A DNA stretch of 24,089 bases from Phycisphaerales bacterium (GCA_016764015.1 JAESSR010000231.1:1-24089), one strand, 5' to 3'. Shown: positions 16,301 through 24,089, counted from the stretch's first letter. Notes: generated by a model from the sequence alone, not told the origin. Program-made: numbers and translations.

Positions 16301-17110
16301 CTATGGATAACGCATCACCCACAAGTCAGAGCCTACTGCGTGAAAACCAGCCTGCGAATACATTGAATGAGCCCCCGTATCAGTCTCTGTACTCAACGCA
16401 AGTCCTGCCGCTCCTTGACGAAGAGCTTCACCGACAGCAAATCCAACCAACGCGCTCCCTAGCCCACGACGCCGATGTGATTTCAGTGTCCCGACCGACT
16501 GCAGCCGACATATCCCATCATGCTCAAACATGCCCAATCTCGCCAATATCTGACGATCGCCGCTTCTACACAGCCGATACCAACGCACCCCAACCTTCTC
16601 CAATATCGCGCGACGCGACTCAATAAGCACTCGGGTATCAGCATCAGTCGTAAACCACGGCTCCTCACGCGATTCTTCGATGCCGAACTCAATCAGGCCT
16701 TGGTAGTCATCTTCGGATTCGACTAGACACACTTCAAACCCGTCGGGGATTGATGCGTGATCCCCAATCTTGGATGCAAACATCCATGTGATCCGCTCAA
16801 CAACCAGAGCTGGCGAACCTCGATCCTCTGAACCTATGATCGCATAAATCTCTTCATAGAGCGGTTCGAAGTTGCTCACAGTTGGTATGTACAGCATCAG
16901 ATGCTTGTATGTCGCTTGGTCAAAGTGCTCCCGAAACACAGCTTCCCAATCTGCCAGTACACGCCCACCATGCACACGCAGCTCAATCATGTTCGCTTGG
17001 TACCACTTTGGATACTCAGACGATCGAGAGACAATATAATCCCCTTGATCGATGGTCTCTCCAAATGATTGGAAGATGTGTCGTTCGGTATTTTGGATGC
17101 GTTCAAGCAT
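16301..17110 (-). CDS. GNAT-family N-acetyltransferase
   Basis: About 269 residues. The C-terminal half holds the GNAT fold: LQSVGTLKSHRRRGLGSALV is motif A, with the R-R-x-G-L-G acetyl-CoA pyrophosphate loop, followed by LALSTETDTGAHSMYSQAGF, the usual motif B. The N-terminal half (for example FGETIDQGDYIVSRSSEYPKWYQAN) is a separate divergent domain, as in two-module GNATs. ATG 17110 is preferred over the upstream TTG at 17125 because GGAGG sits eight bases before it. It begins 36 bases after the P450 gene, so the two are likely co-transcribed. The acceptor substrate cannot be read from the sequence. Confidence 0.85.
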   Translation of the reverse strand: MLERIQNTERHIFQSFGETIDQGDYIVSRSSEYPKWYQANMIELRVHGGRVLADWEAVFREHFDQATYKHLMLYIPTVSNFEPLYEEIYAIIGSEDRGSPALVVERITWMFASKIGDHASIPDGFEVCLVESEDDYQGLIEFGIEESREEPWFTTDADTRVLIESRRAILEKVGVRWYRLCRSGDRQILARLGMFEHDGICRLQSVGTLKSHRRRGLGSALVGFAVGEALRQGAAGLALSTETDTGAHSMYSQAGFHAVGSDLWVMRYP

Positions 17111-17146
17111 GCCTAATCCTCCCAAAGAGCGAGTCGTAGAGTCTAC

Positions 17147-18694
17147 TCAATCCTCAGAACGCTTGACCAGATCGATCAAGACACCATCGAGGGGCTTGGT
17201 GGACACACTTGCACGCTCAGGATTCTCCTTGTTGACCGCTTCAAACTTGAACAGCTTCACAAAGGTCCCCACAACCAAGGCGACCTCCATCTGTCCCAGA
17301 TTCTTTCCCGGGCAGAATCGCGGGCCATGCCCAAACCCAAAGTGAAGAAACTCATTCGCTCTCTTGTCCTGCTCTGCGAGCCGTTCCCAACGCTCAGGGG
17401 CAAACTCGATCGCCGGGTATCCTGTCATTGCAACACCCCAATGATCCTCGTGCCTATTGGCGTGCCAGATGTCCAGCAAAATATGCGTTCCCTGCGGGAT
17501 GAACATCCGCAAGCCCGACGAGGTTTCGATCCAAGTATCCGCCGTCGCTCGACGAGGATGAAAATACAACGAGGGAGTGAGCCTTAGTGTTTCATCGAGT
17601 ACATGCTTGAGATATGCTGCATCCCCCAATGCCTCTGGCGTGTAATCCTGAATGTCGCACACCTCTGCGAAGACCCGCTCTTGAGCTTCGGGATGACGAG
17701 CCAAGTGTGCGATCGCCCAACTCGCATACGATGTTGTTGCTTCAAGCGCCCCAGCGAGGAACACGCGAACATTGCTCCGCAAGTCCGAATCGGGCGCTTC
17801 TGACTTGAACTGCGCCCACAAGCCTCGTCCTTCACTCCGACCCGCAATCGCCAGATCAGTCAGTTCTTCAAAGATATTGCTTGCCTCTTTGGCCTTTGCG
17901 ATGCCGGTTGTAAATCTTGGAACTCGATGAAGCGGGCACCCGCTGACATTGACCACCGTGTCGCGGACGATGTGGTCGATCACACAATCGAGACCGGGGA
18001 CATACCGGTCTCGGATTTCTTCATAAGGAATTGATGCGCCAAAGAAGTTGTTCACGAGCAACTCGAGCATGACTGCTTTGATTTCCATTTCCAGCTCAAC
18101 ACGGACCGGCTCGCCGGGCTTTTCGATCAATCGTTCAAGAACATCGAGACGCTCCACGACCGTTTGGCGGAATGATTCCGCAAAATCACTGAACCGTTCA
18201 GGCTGGAACAGCGTCGTTCTTGCGAATGCCGGGTTGGCGAGCTTCTTCTGGCGTTTCCAATCGGGCCCATTTGAGTAGAGCAGTGAATCTTTGCCCGTTG
18301 CGCGAGCGATGCCTCTCGATGGGAGCGTGTCGCGATCAAACTGCCCGCACTTATCGCCGGTTGCGGTCGAAATAGCACGAATCACTCCAGGGTCCCGCGT
18401 CACCAAGACCGGCGAGAACCAAGGCACTTCCAAATACCGATTGTGGCGCCCCGCCCCATCGATGTTTTCCGCATCCCAGAAGTATGTCTCCAATATCTGT
18501 ATCGGCTGCTTGTAGTTCCAGGGATGCGGAAACGGCAGAGTTGGCCTGCTCGAAAACATCGAAAACACTGGCGATCGAACCGGGATTATATCGCCCTTAA
18601 ACGGATTGCGCCTGAGCAGTTGCGAAGGCAGCCGAGTCAGGCGTCGTAATCCTGGCACTCGATCTCGCAGCGGTATCATATTCTGATCTGGCAT
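17147..18694 (-). CDS. Cytochrome P450 monooxygenase
   Basis: A haem-thiolate enzyme of 515 residues, longer than most soluble bacterial P450s (about 400). All landmarks are present: the C-helix W-x3-K in DWKRQKK (Trp146), the I-helix oxygen-activation motif AGALEATTS (314-322), the E-x2-R pair ETLR (368-371), the HANRHEDHWG segment, and the haem loop FGFGHGPRFCPGKNLG with ligand Cys461. There is no N-terminal membrane anchor; the first 30 residues are basic and arginine-rich instead. The layout resembles class II/CYP102- or CYP4-like bacterial enzymes that use a separate reductase, but no ferredoxin or reductase gene is in this window. No clear Shine-Dalgarno precedes ATG 18694; TAGAAT lies six bases upstream on the same strand. 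The substrate is unknown. Confidence 0.95.
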   Translation of the reverse strand: MPDQNMIPLRDRVPGLRRLTRLPSQLLRRNPFKGDIIPVRSPVFSMFSSRPTLPFPHPWNYKQPIQILETYFWDAENIDGAGRHNRYLEVPWFSPVLVTRDPGVIRAISTATGDKCGQFDRDTLPSRGIARATGKDSLLYSNGPDWKRQKKLANPAFARTTLFQPERFSDFAESFRQTVVERLDVLERLIEKPGEPVRVELEMEIKAVMLELLVNNFFGASIPYEEIRDRYVPGLDCVIDHIVRDTVVNVSGCPLHRVPRFTTGIAKAKEASNIFEELTDLAIAGRSEGRGLWAQFKSEAPDSDLRSNVRVFLAGALEATTSYASWAIAHLARHPEAQERVFAEVCDIQDYTPEALGDAAYLKHVLDETLRLTPSLYFHPRRATADTWIETSSGLRMFIPQGTHILLDIWHANRHEDHWGVAMTGYPAIEFAPERWERLAEQDKRANEFLHFGFGHGPRFCPGKNLGQMEVALVVGTFVKLFKFEAVNKENPERASVSTKPLDGVLIDLVKRSED

Positions 18695-18815
18695 CCACGC
18701 ATTCTACATGACTTCAATCATCTTCGCATCATGCCCAGGAGTGATTGAACCAGTAAATGCAAGATCCCCGGTATTGCGAAATCGTCAGCCCAGCAAATAC
18801 CCAGTTCTATTAGTC

Positions 18816-18841
18816 ATCAATGCCTCCGGCCTTGGCTTGAT
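18816..18841 (-). repeat. Hairpin-forming inverted repeat downstream of the BamE-tail gene
   Basis: ATCAAGCC and GGC(A)TTGAT pair with one bulge around a nine-base loop. It lies in the 180-base stretch between the gene ending at 18875 and the P450 start. No T run follows on the minus strand, so it is not a standard terminator. Nothing else is recognisable in 18695-18874. Confidence 0.3.
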
Positions 18842-18874
18842 GCTCAAATTGAAGGCACAACGAATCAACGGATA

Positions 18875-19885
18875 CTATTCGCCCGGAATAATCTCAAATG
18901 AATGAGCAGGTCGGTCGGCGATGAACTTGAAATGAAGACCAAATCCACCCAAGCCCCAATCCCACCAGTATTCGATGCTTCCGTCATCGGATTGGCCTGG
19001 TTTACCCAGCACTCGTTCAATTTCTTCTCTTGTCCACCCGACGGGATTCCATTCGAGCAGTAGGCTATGTACCGCTTCGCTGGCAATGCGAAACGCTTCG
19101 GCCTTCGCGTTCAAATCTTCGGATTGCACGCGGATTTGGAGCCTTGAGCCATACACGCGACGCAATGCGTTCAAGAATGAGAGGCGAGCGCTGATCATGT
19201 CGGCACTATACCGCCAGTTGTCGATCTGGGAGAGCTGTTTGTGCATGGCGCGCCGGGCGAGTTCGATTTCGGAGAGAGTTTGCGTCTCGTGTGCGATCCT
19301 CCATCTGCGGGCGGCTTGGGGTAAGGTGACATCTTCATCGAGGATCCATTCGCCGGTCAGACGCGAGAGCAGGAGGCGGAGTTTTTCGGAAGTTAAACGG
19401 TGAAAATCCGGCGAGTCACTCTCACTTAACAGGTCTGGCATGTGCTCAGCGAGGCGGATGAGATCAGGAACGGTTCTTGTATCGCCAAGGCGGGTGAGTA
19501 ATCGCAGCGCCCCCGGGCGCAGAGTGCCATTGAGATTCGCCATCGCAACCATCGACCAGATCGCATCGTGATCTTCGAGTGTTTTCCATGCAGCATATTT
19601 CGCACGCAGGATCTGATCCGTGGGGGTGGGGGCAAGGATGAGACGCAAGGCCGAGTCGATCTCTGGATTGTTGGTGATCTCGGCTCGAGCACGGGAGAGG
19701 AGTTCTGGAGTGAGACGAGGGGCGGGTATCCATTCCACCTCGGACTCTGCATCTATGAGGAGTTGCATCGTCGGGGTAGGCTCTGATTGAACAAGGGCTT
19801 GGGCATTAGTTTCGGGCTCGGTAGCAATGGTCAATGCAGCAAAGTTTAAAATGAAAATAACCGATGTGAGAATGGATGACAACAT
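18875..19885 (-). CDS. Secreted protein with BamE/SmpA-like C-terminal segment
   Basis: This is a 336-residue exported protein: MLSSILTSVIFILNFAALTIATEPE is a signal peptide, cleaved probably after TIA. The middle is mostly helical, with a short segment reminiscent of HEAT repeats (GALRLLTRLGDTRTVPDLIR). The last 55 residues contain GWTREEIERVLGKPGQSDD followed by EYWWDWGLGGFGLHFKF. This has the form of the BamE/SmpA/OmlA fold, where a G-M-T-x-x-x-V-x-x-L-L-G-x-P turn is followed by a tryptophan/tyrosine-rich strand. I do not recognise the full-length family. CAGGAG nine bases before ATG 19885 and a perfect -10 box upstream support the start. It appears to be a single-gene unit. Confidence 0.75.
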   Translation of the reverse strand: MLSSILTSVIFILNFAALTIATEPETNAQALVQSEPTPTMQLLIDAESEVEWIPAPRLTPELLSRARAEITNNPEIDSALRLILAPTPTDQILRAKYAAWKTLEDHDAIWSMVAMANLNGTLRPGALRLLTRLGDTRTVPDLIRLAEHMPDLLSESDSPDFHRLTSEKLRLLLSRLTGEWILDEDVTLPQAARRWRIAHETQTLSEIELARRAMHKQLSQIDNWRYSADMISARLSFLNALRRVYGSRLQIRVQSEDLNAKAEAFRIASEAVHSLLLEWNPVGWTREEIERVLGKPGQSDDGSIEYWWDWGLGGFGLHFKFIADRPAHSFEIIPGE

Positions 19886-19917
19886 GAGTTCGACTCCTGC
19901 TCGTGTTTGTTTCCATA

Positions 19918-19923
19918 ATTATA
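19918..19923 (-). promoter_or_regulatory. -10 box of the secreted BamE-tail protein gene
   Basis: A perfect TATAAT on the minus strand, 32 bases upstream of ATG 19885. The -35 region is weak (AGTTGG at 17 bases). With the CAGGAG ribosome site this would give a leader of about 26 bases. Confidence 0.5.
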
Positions 19924-20034
19924 CAATGACTCTGCGACACCAACTGTCACAGCTCTGCAACAACATAAAAAAACACCTCATTCCGGCCAGAGCAAGGCTG
20001 AATCGATCAAAAAGATGATGTTCATTTCATACAA

Positions 20035-20050
20035 GATCGCATTTGCGATC
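20035..20050. repeat. Perfect inverted repeat just 3' of tRNA-Pro
   Basis: GATCGC-ATTT-GCGATC forms a 6-bp perfect stem with a four-base loop. It begins five bases after the 3' end of the tRNA as transcribed on the minus strand and is followed there by TTGTATG. It could be a weak terminator or a 3'-processing signal for the tRNA precursor. Confidence 0.4.
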
Positions 20051-20055
20051 AGAAA

Positions 20056-20129
20056 TCGGGATGAGAGGACTCGAACCTCCGACCTTTTGACCCCCAGTCA
20101 AACGCGCTACCAAGCTGCGCTACACCCCG
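20056..20129 (-). tRNA. tRNA-Pro (anticodon GGG)
   Basis: The minus strand folds as a full cloverleaf of 74 bases. The acceptor stem CGGGGTG pairs with CATCCCG (one G-T pair) with the C1-G72 pair usual for bacterial proline tRNAs; the D arm GCGC/GCGC holds GCTTGGTA; the anticodon stem TTTGA/TCAAA encloses loop CTGGGGG, giving anticodon GGG (codon CCC); the T arm GGAGG/CCTCT holds TTCGAGT; the discriminator base is A. The 3' CCA is not encoded, so it must be added after transcription. Confidence 0.95.
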
Positions 20130-20133
20130 TTGT

Positions 20134-20151
20134 CACCCGATTGCTCGGGTG
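20134..20151. repeat. Perfect inverted repeat 5' of tRNA-Pro
   Basis: CACCCGA-TTGC-TCGGGTG is a perfect 7-bp stem with a four-base loop. It sits four bases before the tRNA 5' end (minus strand) in the 87-base gap to the divergent pyrC. It could be part of the tRNA precursor leader or an operator for either gene. Confidence 0.45.
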
Positions 20152-20179
20152 CAAACAAGCATAGCGCATAATCACCCGT

Positions 20180-20208
20180 CTGCCAACTCGCCCGAGCACG
20201 CATATCCT
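20180..20208 (+). promoter_or_regulatory. Candidate promoter giving a leaderless pyrC mRNA
   Basis: CTGCCA (20180-20185, four of six matches to TTGACA), a 17-base spacer, then TATCCT (20203-20208), with the pyrC ATG eight bases further. The geometry and -10 hexamer are the same as at the glycerate kinase gene. No Shine-Dalgarno is present. Confidence 0.4.
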
Positions 20209-20216
20209 CTAAGACA

Positions 20217-21530
20217 ATGACCAACAGAGCCCACCAATCGATCCTCATCCAGAACGCCCGTGTCGTCGATCCTGCATCGGGGATGGATCAGGTTGCGGAT
20301 GTCCTCATCGAGCAAGGCGTCATCAAAGCCATCGAATCCGGAGTATCCGATTCTGGCATTGACCGAGTGATTGATGCCTCAGGCATGATTGTCACCCCCG
20401 GGCTCATCGATCCGCATGTACATCTTCGTGATCCCGGTCAAACACACAAGGAAGACATCGAATCAGGCACCAGGGCAGCGGTCGCAGGCGGGTTCACAAC
20501 CGTCTGCTGCATGCCAAATACAAACCCGTGCCTCGATACGGTTGATGTGGTCGAATACATAAAATCGAAAGCCGAGCAAGTAGGGCATTGCCGGGTGTTC
20601 AGTGTCGTTGCTGCGACCGTTGGCCGCAAGGGACAAGCACTCGCCCAGATCGCTCAATGCGACCAAGCCGGCGCAGTTGGATTCAGCGACGATGGCGATG
20701 TCATCGAATCGGCAGCCATGATGCGCACTGTGTTTCAAGAGGTTCAACGCACCGGCAAAGCATTCATGCAGCACTGCCAGGAACTCACCTTGACCAAAGG
20801 TGCCACCATGCACGAGGGTGAAGTCTCAGCAATGCTCGGGCATACCGGTTGGCCGAGGGTTGCTGAAGAACTCATCATCGAACGCGACATTATGCTCAAT
20901 GACGGCATCAACTGTCGATACCACATCCAGCACATGTCATCGGGCAACTCGGTGCATCTCGTCGATCGTGCGCAAAGAGCTGGTCAACCCGTCACCGCAG
21001 AAGCGTCGCCCCACCACCTATTGCTCACACACGAAGCCATCGAGACCCTCGGCACCGCGGCCAAGATGAACCCGCCACTGCGCGAAGCGTGGGATATGGA
21101 AGCACTCCGCAAAGGCATCGCTGACGGGATCATCACGATCCTGGCAACCGATCACGCCCCGCACAGTGCCGACGAAAAAACTAAGCCGATGGCCGATGCC
21201 CCCTTCGGTATCGTCGGGCTCGAATCGGCACTCGGGCTCTATCACAAGGCGCTCGTACAAACCGAACATATCGACCTGCCCAAGCTCATCGAACTCCTGA
21301 CGATCAACCCCGCCAAGCTGTGCAATCTTGATGCCCAAGGGCTCGGCAAACTCGCTGTCGGTGGCCCGGCAGACATCACCATCATCGACCCCGATCACAC
21401 ATGGACACTGAGCACCGATGATCTCGTCGGTAAATCGAAAAACATACCATTCCTTGGGTGGGAGATGGCGATCAAGCCGATCATGACCATCATGGGCGGC
21501 ATCATCCGCTACGAAAACACAAAGGCCTAA
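20217..21530 (+). CDS. pyrC: Dihydroorotase (class I)
   Basis: This zinc amidohydrolase closes carbamoyl-aspartate to dihydroorotate, the third step of pyrimidine synthesis. The 437-residue length fits class I bacterial enzymes. Metal and substrate motifs are complete: DPHVHLRDPGQTHKEDIESG (65-84, with the His-x-His pair), a GFTTVCCMPNT segment, GAVGFSDDGD, a metal histidine in MQHCQE, another in HIQHMS, and the terminal aspartate in ILATDHAPHS. Class I enzymes often pair with aspartate transcarbamoylase PyrB, but pyrB is not here. The stop TAA is followed with no gap by the ATG of a P1B ATPase. The gene is divergent from tRNA-Pro. Confidence 0.94.
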   Translation: MTNRAHQSILIQNARVVDPASGMDQVADVLIEQGVIKAIESGVSDSGIDRVIDASGMIVTPGLIDPHVHLRDPGQTHKEDIESGTRAAVAGGFTTVCCMPNTNPCLDTVDVVEYIKSKAEQVGHCRVFSVVAATVGRKGQALAQIAQCDQAGAVGFSDDGDVIESAAMMRTVFQEVQRTGKAFMQHCQELTLTKGATMHEGEVSAMLGHTGWPRVAEELIIERDIMLNDGINCRYHIQHMSSGNSVHLVDRAQRAGQPVTAEASPHHLLLTHEAIETLGTAAKMNPPLREAWDMEALRKGIADGIITILATDHAPHSADEKTKPMADAPFGIVGLESALGLYHKALVQTEHIDLPKLIELLTINPAKLCNLDAQGLGKLAVGGPADITIIDPDHTWTLSTDDLVGKSKNIPFLGWEMAIKPIMTIMGGIIRYENTKA

Positions 21531-23402
21531 ATGAATATCCTCAAAAAAATATGGAACACACGCGAAATCAGCATCGCGATCATCGCAATCGTGACGATCA
21601 TCGTCCACCTTGTGCTCCGGTTCGGGATGGGCAGCTCAGAATACAACTACCAACTCCCGCTGATTATCTGCCTCGTCCTCGGCGGCACACCATTGGTTCT
21701 TGAACTCGCTGCCAAAGCCCTCCGAAAGCAGTTTGGGTCTGATCTCCTCGCAGGAATCTCGATCGTCACCGCGGTCATCCTCGATGAATACCTCGCCGGA
21801 GCCATCGTCGTCCTCATGCTTTCAGGCGGCGAAGCACTCGAAGAATACGCAGTCCAGAACGCATCGAGCGTGCTCAAAGCACTCGCCAAACGAATGCCTT
21901 CTGTCGCCCATATCAAAACCGATGGCAAGCTCACCGATGTGCCACTTGATGATGTCAAAATTGGCGACCATGTGACCATCTTCCCGCACGAAACTTCCCC
22001 AGTCGACGGCATCGTCATCGACGGACACGGCGTGATGGACGAATCGTATTTGACCGGCGAGCCGTACATGATGTCGAAAGCGCCTGGATCATCTGTATTC
22101 TCTGGCGCAATCAACGGCGAATCCGCCATCACCATCGAAGCCACCAAGCCCGCACAAGATTCTCGCTACGCCAAAATCATGCAAGTGATGATCGAAACCG
22201 AAGAACGCAAGCCTCACATGCGCAGACTTGGTGATCAACTCGGCGCATTCTACACACCCATTGCCGTCGCGCTCGCGATCTTTGCATGGTTGATCTCTGG
22301 TGATCCAACCCGGTTCCTCGCGGTGCTGGTCGTCGCAACGCCTTGCCCATTGTTGATCGGCATCCCTGTCGCCATCATCGGGTCGATCTCATCGTGCGCC
22401 AAACGGGGCATCATCATCAAGGACCCAGGCGCACTCGAAACCATTGACACCTGCAAGACCATCATCTTCGACAAAACCGGTACCCTGACCTACGGCTCCC
22501 CCACCGTCACCGAAATCATCACCGCTCCGGGCATCGACAAAAGCAAACTCATCTCCCAAATTGTGTCCCTCGAACGCTACTCGAAGCATCCGTTGGCGGA
22601 CGCAATCGTCGAAGAAGGCGAACGAACCGACGCGTCGATCTCTGAACCATCACAGGTCTCCGAAAAACCGGGCGAAGGGTTGACGGGCACCATCGACAAC
22701 ACCAAGGTGCACATCACCAGCCGAAAAGAGCTGGCCAAAATTGATCCTGAGGGTGTCGCCAATCTTCCAGAGCAGGCTGCGGGTCTTGAATGCGTCGTCG
22801 CCATCGATGGCAAGTACGCCGCGACGATTCAGTTCCGCGATGAGCCTCGCAAAGAGGGCGAACAGTTCATCCGCCATCTCAAATCCAAGCACCACTACAC
22901 CAAGGTCATGCTCGTGTCCGGCGATCGAAAATCCGAAGCCGAGTACCTCGCCAAGCGCGTCGGGATTACCGATGTCCATGCCGAGCAAACCCCAGAACAA
23001 AAGGTCGAGATCGTCCGCAGGGAATCTGAGACTGCCAAAACCTGCTTCGTGGGCGATGGCATCAACGACGCGCCAGCGCTGACTCTTGCCACAGTCGGAA
23101 TCGCTTTCGGGCAAGCCTCGGACATCACCGCCGAGGCTGCGGGCGTGGTGATTATGGATTCTTCACTCGAACGCGTCGATGAGTTCTTCCACATCGCTCG
23201 GCACATGCGTAAAATCGTACTCCAGACGGCTGTCGGGGGAATGATCTTGAGTATTGTGGGCATGATTCTCGCAGCCCTTGGATACCTAACTCCGGTTGCA
23301 GGTGCCGTTACTCAAGAACTGATCGATGTGTTCGCGGTGGGCAATGCCCTGCGAGCAGCTTTCCCACCCAAGATACTCTCGGATATCGACGACGATCATT
23401 GA
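21531..23402 (+). CDS. P1B-type heavy-metal-translocating ATPase with TPC motif
   Basis: This 623-residue membrane pump exports or imports a transition metal using ATP. Visible motifs are the actuator ESYLTGEPYM (171-180), the membrane metal site VVATPCPLLIGIP (267-279), the phosphorylation site DKTGTLT (Asp314), the P1B hallmark HP dipeptide in SKHPLADAI (353-354), and the hinge GDGINDAP (508-515). It has no N-terminal metal-binding (HMA) domain and starts directly with membrane helices. The metal site reads Thr-Pro-Cys, not Cys-Pro-Cys, which is known from a minor P1B group, so the usual copper or zinc assignment should not be assumed. The ATG abuts the pyrC stop, with AAAGG a few bases upstream inside pyrC, so translation is likely coupled. 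Confidence 0.93.
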   Translation: MNILKKIWNTREISIAIIAIVTIIVHLVLRFGMGSSEYNYQLPLIICLVLGGTPLVLELAAKALRKQFGSDLLAGISIVTAVILDEYLAGAIVVLMLSGGEALEEYAVQNASSVLKALAKRMPSVAHIKTDGKLTDVPLDDVKIGDHVTIFPHETSPVDGIVIDGHGVMDESYLTGEPYMMSKAPGSSVFSGAINGESAITIEATKPAQDSRYAKIMQVMIETEERKPHMRRLGDQLGAFYTPIAVALAIFAWLISGDPTRFLAVLVVATPCPLLIGIPVAIIGSISSCAKRGIIIKDPGALETIDTCKTIIFDKTGTLTYGSPTVTEIITAPGIDKSKLISQIVSLERYSKHPLADAIVEEGERTDASISEPSQVSEKPGEGLTGTIDNTKVHITSRKELAKIDPEGVANLPEQAAGLECVVAIDGKYAATIQFRDEPRKEGEQFIRHLKSKHHYTKVMLVSGDRKSEAEYLAKRVGITDVHAEQTPEQKVEIVRRESETAKTCFVGDGINDAPALTLATVGIAFGQASDITAEAAGVVIMDSSLERVDEFFHIARHMRKIVLQTAVGGMILSIVGMILAALGYLTPVAGAVTQELIDVFAVGNALRAAFPPKILSDIDDDH

Positions 23403-23511
23403 GCGTAAAAATGAGAACTCACATTTGATGCGACCTATCATGCGCTGAGAAACATTCACTGCCTGCGATCATTTCATCCCGGGCCTAGTTAACCAGTAGA
23501 ACGGAATCCAT

Positions 23512-24089
23512 ATGACTATCAAAATCGGAATCAACGGCTTCGGACGCATCGGCCGGCTCGTCTACCGCATTGCAGCAAACACACCAGGAATCGAAGTCGT
23601 TGCCATCAATGACCTTGTGCCCGCGGACAACCTCGCCTACCTGCTCAAGTACGACACCATGCACGGACGATTCATGATCGACGGCAAACCAGCCGAGATC
23701 ACCGCCAACGATGATTCCTTCACCGTCAATGGCTACACCACCAAGACCACCGCCGAGCGCGACCCCGCAAAGCTCGCCTGGGGCGATATGGGCGTCGATT
23801 ATGTCCTCGAAGCGACCGGATTCTTCACCACATACGATGATGCCCACAAGCACATCGAGAACAACGGGTGTAAACGCGTCCTGCTCTCAGCTCCGACCAA
23901 GACCCCCGACACCGTCAAGACCCTCGTCCATCGTGTCAACTGTGCACAGTATGACCCAGCGACGGACCTGATCATCTCGAACGCTTCATGCACGACCAAC
24001 TGCCTTGCACCGATCACCAAGGTGATCATGGACAACTTCGGCATGGTCGAAGGCTTGACGACCACCATCCACGCCGCCACCGCGACCCA
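23512..24089 (+). CDS. gap: Glyceraldehyde-3-phosphate dehydrogenase, type I (3' end outside window)
   Basis: This is the glycolytic enzyme that oxidises glyceraldehyde-3-phosphate with NAD+ and phosphate. The first 192 residues (of about 335) are present and open to the window edge. They show the Rossmann signature IKIGINGFGRIGRLVYR, the AINDLVPADNLAYLLKYD segment, ATGFFTT, and the active-site NASCTTNCLAP with the catalytic cysteine. IINDL/AINDL with no basic replacement suits NAD+ use. ATG 23512 has GGA about five bases upstream. The segment after the active site reads TTIHAATAT where most homologues have a tyrosine (HAYTA), a minor variant. It lies 109 bases after the metal ATPase and is probably transcribed separately; no clear promoter was found in that gap. 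Confidence 0.96.
   Translation, partial: MTIKIGINGFGRIGRLVYRIAANTPGIEVVAINDLVPADNLAYLLKYDTMHGRFMIDGKPAEITANDDSFTVNGYTTKTTAERDPAKLAWGDMGVDYVLEATGFFTTYDDAHKHIENNGCKRVLLSAPTKTPDTVKTLVHRVNCAQYDPATDLIISNASCTTNCLAPITKVIMDNFGMVEGLTTTIHAATAT

Noticed and set aside
21018..21608. 196-codon minus-strand frame opposite pyrC
   Set aside because: Translation is a string of Asp, His and Arg typical of an antisense shadow of GATC/CATC-rich codons.
22650..23114. 154-codon minus-strand frame opposite the metal ATPase
   Set aside because: Shadow of the nucleotide-binding domain; no motif or context.

Overview
The window (about 24 kb, roughly 53% GC by eye) looks like chromosomal DNA of a free-living aerobic bacterium. 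The best guess is a planctomycete-type organism, perhaps a Phycisphaerae relative. The guess rests on short transcription units that often change strand, housekeeping genes scattered singly, several genes with no Shine-Dalgarno site, and a secreted seven-bladed Reg_prop propeller fused to a formylglycine-generating-enzyme-like (FGE-like) domain. No rRNA or marker gene is present to prove it. I saw no insertion sequence, phage gene, CRISPR array or integrase. TAG ends several intact genes, so the code is standard.

Layout. 1-2368 (+): the 3' end of a DinG/YoaA-type helicase with a good terminator, a sugar-phosphate isomerase-like TIM barrel, and cytidylate kinase. 2447-3109 (-): a solitary ECF sigma factor. 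3363-8607 (-): a cluster reading gcvH, ABC ATPase, large two-module FtsX/MacB-type permease, then an exported protein of unknown function whose frame is cut by one TAG codon. 8807-11561 (+): class II glycerate kinase, a DAO-family FAD oxidoreductase, and translation factor IF-1 with its terminator. 11626-12237 (-): beta-carbonic anhydrase, divergent from a voltage-gated potassium channel (12397-13245, +) that carries a C-terminal zinc ribbon. 13267-19885 (-): a PhnA/YjdM-type protein, the propeller/FGE-like fusion, a cytochrome P450 with a downstream GNAT acetyltransferase, and a secreted protein with a BamE-like tail. 20056-20129 (-): tRNA-Pro(GGG). 20217-24089 (+): dihydroorotase directly abutting a P1B-type metal ATPase, then the 5' part of glyceraldehyde-3-phosphate dehydrogenase.

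Working together. The gcvH/glycerate kinase/FAD oxidoreductase block may be a small C2/C1 (glycine, glyoxylate, glycerate) neighbourhood around one divergent promoter region. The ABC pair resembles YbbA-YbbP and LolD/MacB systems that act on lipids or lipoproteins in the cell envelope, and the exported protein behind it may be a partner. P450 and acetyltransferase probably form one transcription unit acting on an unknown small molecule. The remaining genes are mostly core metabolism and information processing. I found no defence system or obvious new multi-gene machine. The most unusual items are the amber-split exported protein, the propeller/FGE-like fusion, the zinc-ribbon potassium channel, the TPC-motif metal ATPase coupled to pyrC, and leaderless-looking promoters.
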